Origin: Girardinichthys multiradiatus
Lineage: Eukaryota > Chordata > Actinopteri > Cyprinodontiformes > Goodeidae
Assembly (NCBI RefSeq): GCF_021462225.1
Contig: NC_061795.1
Location: 5,363,501 to 5,427,500, forward strand
DNA length: 64,000 nucleotides
Reading direction: 5' to 3'
Part shown: in pieces, positions 47,801 to 59,800 of the stretch
How the letters are laid out: every line of letters begins with the position of its first letter
Position numbering within the stretch: the stretch's first letter is position 1
Notes under the pieces: model-generated
The model's input: only the letters and a program-made list of their open reading frames with translations
Told to the model about the DNA's origin: nothing
The model's database searches: none
Translations under genes and position numbers: made by a program

Positions 47801-50800
47801 AATCCTTTTGCAGAAATGACTGCTTCAATGCGGCGTGGCATGGAGGCAATCAGCCTGTGGCACTGCTGAGGTCTTATGGAGGCCCAGGATGCTTCGATAG
47901 CGGCCTTTAGCTCATCCAGAGTGTTGGGTCTTGAGTCTCTCAACGTTCTCATCACAATATCCCACAGATTCTCTATGGGGTTCAGGTCAGGAGAGTTGGC
48001 AGGCCAATTGAGCACAGTGATACCATGGTCAGTAAACCATTTACCAGTGGTTTTGGCACTGTGAGCAGGTGCCAGGTCGTGCTGAAAAATGAAATCTTCA
48101 TCTCCATAAAGCTTTTCAGCAGATGGAAGCATGAAGTGCTCCAAAATCTCCTGATAGCTAGCTGCATTGACCCTGCCCTTGATAAAACACAGTGGACCAA
48201 CACCAGCAGCTGACACGGCACCCCAGACCATCACTGACTGTGGGTACTTGACACTGGACTTCTGGCATTTTGGCATTTCCTTCTCCCCAGTCTTCCTCCA
48301 GACTCTGGCACCTTGATTTCCGGATGACATGCAGAATTTGCTTTCATCCGAAAAAAAGTACTTTGGACACCTGAGCAACAGTCCAGTGCTGCTTCTCTGT
48401 AGCCCAGGTCTGGAGAATGCGGCACCTGTAGCCCATTTCCTGCACACGCCTGTGCACGGTGGCTCTGGATGTTTCTACTCCACACTCAGTCCACTGCTTC
48501 CGCAGGTCCCCCAAGGTCTGGAATCGGCCCTTCTCCACAATCTTCCTCAGGGTCCGGTCACCTCTTCTCGTTGTGCAGCGTTTTCTGCCACATTTTTCCT
48601 TCCCACAGACTTCCCACTGAGGTGCCTTGATACAGCACTCTGGGAACAGCCTATTTGTTCAGAAATTTCTTTCTGTGTCTTACCCTCTTGCTTGAGGGTG
48701 TCAATAGTGGCCTTCTGGACAGCAGTCAGGTCGGCAGTCTTACCCATGATTGGGGTTTTGAGTGATGAACCAGGCTGGGAGTTTTAAAGGCCTCAGGAAT
48801 CTTTTGCAGGTGTTTAGAGTTAACTTGTTGATTCAGATGATTAGGTTCATAGCTCGTTTAGAGACCCTTTTAATGATATGCTAATTTTGTGAGATAGGAA
48901 TTTTGGGTTTTCATGAGCTGTATGCCAAAATCATCCGTATTAAGACAATAAAAGACCTGAAATATTTCAGTTAGTGTGCAATGAATCTAAAATATATGAA
49001 TGTTAAATTTTCATCATGACATTATGGAAAATAATGAACTTTATCACAATATGCTAATATTTTGTGAAGGACCTGTATGTGGTGACGTACATTAGAGGCT
49101 GATCCAACTTTGATGTAATGTCCTTAAAACAAGTCAAAATGAGGCTCAGTATTGTGTGTGACCTCCACGTGTCTGAATGACCTCCCTACAACGCCTGGGC
49201 ATGCTCCTGATGAGACGGTGGATGGTCTCCTGAGGGATCTCCTCCCAGACCTGGACTAAAGCATTCAACTCCTGGACAGTCTGTGGTGTTGGTGGATGGA
49301 GCGAGACATGATGTCCCAGATGTGCTGAATCAGATTCAGGTCTGGGGAACGGACGGTCCAGTCCATAGCTTCAATGTCTTCATCTTGCAGGAACTGCTGA
49401 CACACTCCAGCCACATGAGGTCTAGCATTGTCCTGCATTAGGAGGAACCCAGGGCCAACCGCACCAGCATATGGTCTCACAAGGGGTCTGAGGATCTCAT
49501 CTTGGTACCTAATGGCAGTCAGGCTACATCTGGCGAGCAGATGGAAAGAAATGCCACCCCACACCATTACTGACCCACTGACAAACCAGTCATGCTGAAG
49601 GATGTCGCAGGCAGCAGATCGCTCTCCATGGTGTCTCCAGACTCTGTCACGTCTGTCACATGTGCTCAGTGAGAACCTGCTTTCATCTGTGAAGAGCTCA
49701 GGGCACCAGTGGCGACTTTGCCAATTCTGGTGTTCTCTGCCAAATGCCAAGCGTCCTGCACGGTGTTGGACTGTGAGCACAACCCCCATTTGTGGACGTC
49801 GGACCCTCATACCATCCTCATGGAGTCGGTTTCTAACCGTTTGTGCAGACACATGCACATATGTGGCCTGCTGGAGGTCATTTTACAGGGCTCTGGCAGG
49901 GCTCCTCCTGTTCCTCCTTGCACAAAGGTGGAGGTAGCAGTCCTGCTGCTGGGTTGTTGCCCTCCTATGGCCTCCTCCACGTCTTCTGGTGTACTGGCCT
50001 GTCTCCTGGTAGCGCCTCCAGGCTCTGGACACTACGCTGACAGACACAGCAAACCTTCTTGCCAAAGCTCACATTGATGTGCCATCCTGGATGAGCTGCA
50101 CTACCTGAGCCACTTGTGTGGGTTGTAGAGTCCGTCTCATGCTACCACGAGTGTGAAAGCACCACCAACATTCAAAAGTGACCAAAACATCATCCAGAAA
50201 GCATCGGTACTGAGAAGTGGTCTGTGGTCCCCACCTGCAGAACCACTCCTTTATTGAGTGTCTTGATAAACACCAAAGATTTCCTCCTGTTGTCTTTTCT
50301 ATTTGAACAACAAGATGTAAAATTGATTGTCAATCAGTGTTGCTTCCTAAGTGGACAGTTTGATTTCACAGAAGTTTGATTTACTTGGAGTTATATTGTG
50401 TTGTTTAAGCGTTCCCTTTATTTTTTGGAGCAGTGTATTTATCACAACTGGTATAAAATCGCTCACCAGGATCATCTGCAGTTGCTGGTAGTCTAGTGAT
50501 TAAGAGTTGGCTCTTGCACCTATGTTATCTGGGGTCCATTCCCAGTTAGGGAACATATTTTTATAAATCTATCTTGGAAAAAAGTTTTAATCTCAGAGGC
50601 TTCACCTGGTCAAATAAAGACCGTTATTATAACCATTATAGGGATAAATAACATCAGCAAATTCACATCACCACCCTCTCCCATAAGTGTTTCCACGTTT
50701 CCTTTTGATCCAGCCATTGTATCATAAAGACAGATTAAGATCATATTGACACCATATTCAGAATTTACACAAGAAATTCACGTCATTATAATCATTCTGC

Positions 50801-53800
50801 CTATTTTACATTTATTGTCCACTTGATGGCGGAGTAGAGCAAATGAAGCACGGTAATGCCTCTGCTCACGAGTCGAGCAATCGGATGGAAAGCGTCAGTG
50901 CTTCAAGAGGCTTCATCTTGCCATCACTACTTCCCAGATTCATAAACTGCAATAATTGCTTTGTCAAGGTTATTGCTGATGTTGGCCTTGTGTTAACACA
51001 CATCTATAAACAGCAGACCAGCAACTGGACACGATTCCTGCTAATGGTCAGTTATTGATTAGGTCAGTTATGCATTAGATTAGCAGCACTATTCTCATGC
51101 CGTCCCTCGTAAATATTGTGGAAGCGTCAAGAGGCAACTATTGTGTTGTGTTGTTATAGAGAGTATCAACAGTTCCTTATAAATTGCCCACTATACTTTG
51201 AAGAATTGATTAAAGCACAAGATAAAAGATCTGGTGTGTGGGTGGTTAGGGGTGGATTCGCATTATTAGAAGCTTTAGCTAAAAAGATAGCAAATAAAGA
51301 ACACCTTTTTATGTATTTTCAAATTAGAACCATTAGCTTTGCAATGTAAACATGCTTTCATGTACATGTGGACATGTATGCTGACCTGGCAAAGCAGATT
51401 GTGGAGGCAAATGACTTCTTTCTGCAGGTCTTTTGTCTGGACAACTAACTGGTTACAGACGGCCTGGGCTTCCTTCTTTGGGTCCAGAGAGAGGATCAGC
51501 TGCATGGGGGATCAAAGAAAGGTTGATCTTAAAAAAGTATTGTTGCTTAGACATCTGTGTCCTGGAGAGGCCACAAATGCCCTGGTTCAAATCTCACATC
51601 CTGCCACTCTGACCAAACCCTTAGCCTCTGAATGCTCCCCGGGCGCCGCATGATGGCAGCCCACTGCTCCCTAAGGGATTGGTTAAATGCAGAGGATAAT
51701 TTCTTTCTCCATTGTGAGATCAATAAAGTTGAATTATTATTATTATTATTCCACTGCTTGTTAACAGAAGAAGCAAATCAGCCAATCTCAAGGCAGCAAC
51801 TGGACATCTAGAACTGGTGAAGATGATTTGCTGACGTTCAAACAGAGCATCAGAATGTCATGTCAAATATGACCTGAACCCTCATTTGTTTTGAAAGCAT
51901 TAATCATATCTGACCAGAGTAACTATCGGATGTAAAACTAATGTAGTGTAAAAACTCGTGGTAGGACGCACAGTTTTAAAAATGTATCTAATAAATTTGA
52001 GGCTTTGTAAATAACTTATTTTGATTAATTACAGTTTTATTAAATAATATCAGACACTGTTTTACAATTGAAATAAATTGTATTTGACACAGAATCAATA
52101 AATATACTGATTCTGTGTTGTTTTAAAAATTGAAAATTATATTACTAATTATACATGTACCTTAGTCTTAAATGTTGCTAGCGACACTATATTCCCAACA
52201 CCTTAAATTAAAATGTCAGTAAACTGGCATAAGCTGGAATCCAGAGCGTTTTTATAGAAAATAAGGACGTATGGTACATGTATTCATAGCACAGATGTTC
52301 AGTATAGCCCGTTTCTGGTTCGGCCCGAACCTGCGATCACTCCCAGCGATCACTTAGGTGTCCTGCTTGGGACCATTGATGTTTCTCATTCAGTTCCAGT
52401 GATGAAGGAGAAAGAAATGTGGACCGAACCAAGGTTCTGTGTCGGTTTATTCAACATTTTGCTCTACATTGAAATTAAATACTTACCTGAAACAAAGTCG
52501 TCAAAAGCAAAAATCTATGAAAAATAGGATAAACCAGCTGCCTGCAGCATTCCACCCAAATGGAAATCTTTACAGCAGCAGACATGCAGCAACACACAGA
52601 TACCATGTCGAGAGGAGTCTCACTGCGGTTTTACTTGTACAGGTCCTTCTCAAAATATTAGCATATTGTGATAAAGTTCATTATTTTCCATAATGTCATG
52701 ATGAAAATTTAACATTCATATATTTTAGATTCATTGCACACTAACTGAAATATTTCAGGTCTTTTATTGTCTTAATACGGATGATTTTGGCATACAGCTC
52801 ATGAAAACCCAAAATTAATATCTCACAAAATTAGCATATCATTAAAAGGGTCTCTAAACGAGCTATGAACCTAATCATCTGAATCAACAAGTTAACTCTA
52901 AACACCTGCAAAAGATTCCTGAGGCCTTTAAAACTCCCAGCCTGGTTCATCACTCAAAACCCCAATCATGGGTAAGACTGCCGACCTGACTGCTGTCCAG
53001 AAGGCCACTATTGACACCCTCAAGCAGATTGTAAGACACAGAAAGACATTTCTGAACGAATAGGCTGTTCCCAGAGTGCTGTATCAAGGCACCTCAGTGG
53101 GAAGTCTGTGGGAAGGAAAAAGTGTGGCAGAAAACGCTGCACAACGAGAAGAGGTGACCGGACCCTGAGGAAGATTGTGGAGAAGGGCCGATTCCAGACC
53201 TTGGGGGACCTGCGGAAGCAGTGGACTGAGTCTGGAGTAGAAACATCCAGAGCCACCGTGCACAGGCGTGTGCAGGAAATGGGCTACAGGTGCCGCATTC
53301 CCCAGGTCAAGCCACTTTTGAACCAGAAACAGCGGCAGAAGCGCCTGACCTGGGCTACAGAGAAGCAGCACTGGACTGTTGCTCAGTGGTCCAAAGTACT
53401 TTTTTCGGATGAAAGCAAATTCTGCATGTCATTCGGAAATCAAGGGAAATCATGCTTCCATCTGCTGAAAAGCTTTATGGAGATGAAGATTTTATTTTTC
53501 AGCACGACCTGGCACCTGCTCACAGTGCCAAAACCACTGGTAAATGGTTTACTGACCGTGGTATCACTGTGCTCAATTGGCCTGCCAACTCTCCTGACCT
53601 GAACCCCATAGACAATCTGTGGGATATTGTGAAGAGAACGTTGAGAGACTCAAGACCCAACTCTCTGCATGAGCTAAAGGCCGCTATCGAAGCATCCTGG
53701 GCCTCCATAAGACCTCAGCAGTGCCACAGGCTGATTGCCTCCATGCCACGCCGCATTGAAGCAGTCATTTCTGCAAAAGGATTCCTGACCAAGTATTGAG

Positions 53801-56800
53801 TGCATAGCTGTACATGATTATTTGAAGGTTGACGTTTTTTGTATTAAAAACACTTTTCTTTTATTGGTCGGATGAAATATGCTAATTTTGTGAGATAGGA
53901 ATTTTGGGTTTTCATGAGCTGTATGCCAAAATCATCCGTATTAAGACAATAAAAGACCTGAAATATTTCAGTTAGTGTGCAATGAATCTAAAATATATGA
54001 ATGTTAAATTTTCATCATGACATTATGGAAAATAACAATATGTTAATATTTTGAGAAGGATCTGTATATGTTGATTTTAGTCATTGACTAAATGAAACCA
54101 ATTCCCCAATCAGTTCTATAAATGGCAAATTTTTCTAGAACATAATGATAAAAATCACATTGTCAAAAATGATTTGTTCACCATTGAATAACATAAAACA
54201 AACACAAATTATACATTTTGGTTTCTTTTGATTGAAACATACTGAAGACTTCAAAACCAAGGTAAGAAGTGAACTGTGATGTTTGTGTTTCCTTACAGCA
54301 CTAACAGAAAGCTTCCAATAAGTAAACCAGTATAGGTAGGGTGTACCTGAGAGGCCTGACAAGGGAAACGGCTGATGACATCCTGAAGGATCTCTGTCAG
54401 ATAGCAGCACTGGTGACTCACACTTAGGAGGAAGTTCTGCAGATCCTCACGCCTGGAAAATATGGTAGAAAAAAAGATTTCTTTTACATATATATATTTT
54501 TATACTGCTTTAGATACAGTATTACTGCAGATAAATTGTAATGTTTGATACAATAAGCTTTGAATAAAAGAACAGAAATAATAAAATACCATATTATATT
54601 CCTGGATATAACTGGTTAGCATTGTAAAAATGTGCAGGTATTTAACAACTGAGAGAGATGAATCGCAGTTTAATTTAAAAAAATGACCAGAATATAAAAT
54701 ACATCCCTTTGGTGTCTCTCATGCTTTCCTAGGTAGATACCCAATAATTCAAAGATAAAGTCAAAAGGGTGCCTTTTTTAACATGAACTTACCAAATATG
54801 TCAACACGAAAAAACAAGGCATAGTCTGCAAAAGATACTCAGCTATGACGGTGCAGACAGATTGATAGTTTGGACCAAGATCAGAGCTCACATAGTCCAA
54901 GTGATTTTCTGTTCTCTTCCCCAAATTCTACTGAAAACTGAGCAGGTGGCCAAGCCTTTCCTACCTGATCCTCCTCACTTTGTCAACCCTCCCTGAAAAA
55001 CCCCCAGGTTAAATGATTAATTATTTATATTCATCAACCTTCTGGGTGTCTCTTCCCATCGGCTAGAACTGTGGGATATTGATAGTTCCTTTCTTAATGG
55101 TAGATTTCCCTGGCTAAGGGCACAGAGCATGTAGCCATCCCAGCCCTCCTAACACTCTGTCAGAGGGGCCAGTAAACAGTGTCAGCCAGCCTCCAGCACC
55201 CACACCTCCCTTTTTACTGCTGTTAGTTTATCTAAGGACACAGAGTGATGATGGGCCAAAGAGGGAAGGCACTTAGGAGCCTTTTCCACCAAACTGCCTC
55301 CAGTGCTAAACTGATGCTGAAGCTTAAGCACTGGAGGATTCAGCCATCCCACCACCACTTCACTGCTGGGCCCAGAAAAATAACCGCTTTCATCAGGACC
55401 CTGGGACAGCATCAGACAAAGCAGCAGCCAATCAAAATAGTGTGAGCACCATGTTTCTAACAAGAAAAACCGAAACTGTAAAATCACAGCTTTTCCAATA
55501 TAATAATTTGTCCAATTTGCATCAGAACAATATAATCTGAAGGCTCCCGCAGAGTTGGGCGTACTGTGTGCAGCGCAGACTCCAAGAGCATTATTTGCAG
55601 ATGTTCAAGGTCTCATAGTCGAGCTTACCAATTTCATACATTTCTGGTGCCAAATTGATTCATTTCCCACATTTTCTGCCATGGCGTTGTTGGATGTGGA
55701 GGAAGAGCTAATCTGCCGTGTAGCTTTGGAAAAAAAACCCAAAAAAAACGAAGGTGGCGTAAAAGGCCATTAAACCAGACTAGGGACGAAGAACCTGTCA
55801 GTGCAGCGCAGAGAGCGGCAGTGACACTGTGTGTCCTTGCAACCTGCTACATATTCCTGATGTCTTCTAATATTGTTTTGTTTAAATGTTTTTGTTTTAT
55901 TGTATTTTTATTTTATTCTCGTTCATTAAATCAGCTATTTTAAATCATTTTTAGGTTCATAGATAGACAAAATATAACACTGTAAATAAAATACATTGAT
56001 GACAAATATAATTTGTTTAATTTATTAGTCAAACTTAAAGCTTGTTTTAAAGATTAAATCAATTTATTTGTAGATCAACTTATTGAGCTACTAGTCTTTC
56101 AAATATAGTGACTAGTCTGTCCATGCTCTCCTCAGCTTCTCTTTGCAGCCTTAATACAACCAAACAAAAATAGTTTAACCAGAATCTAAACTGAGAATAG
56201 CCATTTATTTTTCCTTGCACTTATGTTCCTTTGCAGAAAATACAAAAGTATATCTATGCATAAACCTAATAACAGAAGCGCTTTTAAGCTTTTAACTGAG
56301 ATTTACTTCAACATCAAAACGTGTATTCCCTTTCCGCTGAAAAAAAAATAACGCTATTCTAATTAGTCAGTCAGTCATTTTCTACCGCTTATTCCATAGT
56401 GGGTCGCGGGGAAGCTGGTGCCTATCTCCAGCAGTCTATGGGTGAGAGGCGGGGTACACCCTGGACAGGTCACCAGTCCATCGCAGGGCAACACACAACC
56501 ATGCACACACTCATTCACACACCTAAGGGCAATTTAGAGTTACCAATTAACCTAACAGTCATGTTTTTGGACTGTGGGAGGAAGCCGGAGTACCCGGCAA
56601 CAGGCAACAGTGCTACCAACTGCACCACCGTGCAGCCGCTATTCTAATTCTAATTATGAATGAACAATTCAAACAAGTATGACACATTTCTACATCAGGG
56701 AATAAAGATGAACAAATTATTCCATTGTTTCCCCTGTCTCTATATTGGAGGGGCACACCGCCCCTCTCAACCTTTAGAGACCACCTTCTGAAGAAGCGAG

Positions 56801-59800
56801 AAAAACGTTTTTCTTGTCATGGAACACCATATGACGTAAAAAGCATCGTTCCATGAATACAAAAAAAACCTTTTTTTGCACTGCTTCATGACATCTGTTA
56901 CACTGGGTAAAATGACCTTTTCTTGCATTCTACAGGGCCCTGCCCATATTTTTCTCATCTGCTTGATTTAAACTCCAGTTACCCAATAAGAGAAGTAGGA
57001 GTGCAGACCACACTAATTCACCACAGATCAGTTGTGTTGCAAAGATATTTGATTTTTTCTGGCATACTTCATATACTCTGCAGCACTCTGTACTCATTCA
57101 TTATGATGTCTTTACAGTCCAACAAAGCAAACAAAATACATAATACATTTGTCTAAAACAAGATCAAAATTTTCATTACAACACAGTTCTACACTATTTA
57201 AATAATTTACACTCCTAATAAAAACCTTGAAATATAATATTAACAATATGTAAATCAAACTAATGTATTGTTTCTACATTTATGTAAAACAGCAGATTCA
57301 TTTCTGAATTCAGGGCTGTCAGTAGTACATTTCTCCACCACCAGAGGGCACTCAGGTTAGCTAGTCTACTGAAAATTCATGACTGCTCATACGCTTTTAA
57401 AAAAATAATTCAATGTTATCCATGTTAGCTATTTCATGTATTTGGTAGTTTTAATTTGGTTAATGAAAGGAAATGAAATATGCGGAGGTGGGAGAAACAG
57501 ATGAAGATATAAAAATACAGAAATATGGAGAGAAGCAGATGAAGAAAAAGATGTTGACAGAAAGATATGAATACAGAGATACAAAATAGAATAAGAGATT
57601 ATTAGTAATAATAATAATTTTATAGGAATGTTTTACCCAATATGTAGAAGTTGATTAAGGCAACAAATTTTTATATTGCTGATATTAAAAGAAACACAAA
57701 AATCCGGTCTCCTTTTGGTGTCTGTTTACCCATTTCTAACTTGTTGTATTTAATTTACTTTATTATTCACTTTGACACATTTTGTTCGACACATTTTAAA
57801 TTTAGTTATAATTGTTTTTGCCTTTTTGACACAATAACAAAACTAAGAATTTTATAGCAGTAACAAGTCTGGTAAACACATTCCTGGAGATAATTTACAT
57901 GTTACATACACTAGTTAAGGGAAGCAGTCTACATGTCGAGGTATGTAAATTTACTGTACATTTATATTTGTACATGTTTTGTTTTGATTGATTTGCTTAT
58001 GTGACCGTCCTGGTGGTAAGGAAACATTTGGGCTCCACTTGTGTTTTATGATTGTTTGTGGCCAGAAAGAACTTGAAATGTTACAAGTGACGTTTTTCTT
58101 GACAGAACTGCTCAGTCCTAAACAGACAGACTGAATGCAAACTTCACACCATCTCTGTCCCAACAGGTGAAGCAGAAGAAGGTAGGCAACTTTCAGCCTC
58201 TGCTGCAGTTACTTCCTTACTTATTTGAGCTACCCATCAGCACTCACCTCACAAATCATTAGAGTGCTGCTGAAACCATTAGAGCCTGACTCGGTGGTGG
58301 ACTATGGCGATGGGAAGAGGGAGGAGCAGTGCCAAGATGGTGAAATGCTCACTAGGGGGATGGTGACTTCCAGTGGAGGAGGACAGATGGGCAGTTCTGA
58401 GAAGCTGGAGCCAAGATGAATGTGGAAGAGGGTTTAAGGCAAAGGTCTGCAACCGCTCCAGACCCAAAAGTGGCTCTTTGGACGTTCCACAACAGCTCTT
58501 AATAACTTTGATTGAAAATAATGGAGAACCAGCAAATGTTTTTATTAATAGATATAATAGAGGTTTTAGCAGTTTTTTGATGGAAAGATTGAATTGGATT
58601 TCCACAACACATTAAGACTGAAAGTACCAGCAATAATTTTTAGATCTATTATTCTTGTCATTAGGTTGGAAACTATGTGCTGATTTTAACATTAATCTCC
58701 ACAAAAAACATCCCTTAGAAGAAAATGTATCCATCCTGTTTTACCACAAATTAGTTTTCTTTATTTTTAAAACACTAAAGATAGAAATAGAAGGTGGTTC
58801 TTTAAATATGAGAACAAATTTCCTATAGTAGATATATGTTGCATTGTTTACAAACCTGGTCCAGAACTACAGGAAACATCTGTACTTGTAAACAAAGGTT
58901 TCTGTACCAAATATTCTCTTTTTCTACTCATGCAATAAAATGCAAATTGTTATTTAAATATCATACAATGTGATTTTCTGGATTGTTTTTTAGATTCGGT
59001 CTCAGTTGAAGTGTACCTACAGTGAAAATTAGACCTCTCCATTCTTTGTAAGTGGGAAAACTTGCAAAATCAGCAGCACATCAGATTCTAATTCTGTATA
59101 CAGTTGTAATCACTGACTGCTCCTTTACAGATGTACAAATATCCATTTCTGTTCCAAATGATACACATTCATACATCGCTAATGCTCTTCCATAAAGCTC
59201 AGAGGATTCTGTATTCACTTGTCTTCAGTATTTTATTTGTCACACCTAAGACTATAATCATCAGGTTCTATCTTCATAATATTTCGATAAAGCATTATAA
59301 AGTATTCTAAGTATTCAACAACTTATTGCCTATTTTTAATCACGGAGATTTGTAGTTTTTTTTCTACCTCGTCATGTTGATGCTTTTACTACGTGATATT
59401 TTCAGTTTTAGTGTTTGTGTCTTGATTCCAACAGGCCTGTCAGACATTAAGATCCAGTATCCTACCCATTCTCTTCAGCGCCCATTTGGATCTTGTCTAG
59501 GTCCACTTTGTCCAGGTGCATCTGCTGCACAGCACTCAACAGCTTCTGCTGGTCCACTGGGTCTGTGATACCAATCTGACAAATAGCAAAACAAGTAAAG
59601 ATGTGTTTTGTGGATTCTGTGCACTTAAGCGGAGTTAAATAGTAAAAAAAAATTAATTACAAATTTTTTGTTTTAACTCATACAAAGTATTGTTTAAAAG
59701 ACGATAACCTTCAAGTGTGGCACCAAGAAACAAAGCTGACAAACACAGATGTTACAGTCCTCTACCTTTTTGAAGTCCTCCTCCTCCATGGTCAACAGGT

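Noticed and set aside
50486..50560. Functional tRNA gene
   Set aside because: A- and B-box-like words are present, but the cloverleaf pairing and anticodon arm cannot be formed convincingly, and a SINE body and tail follow.
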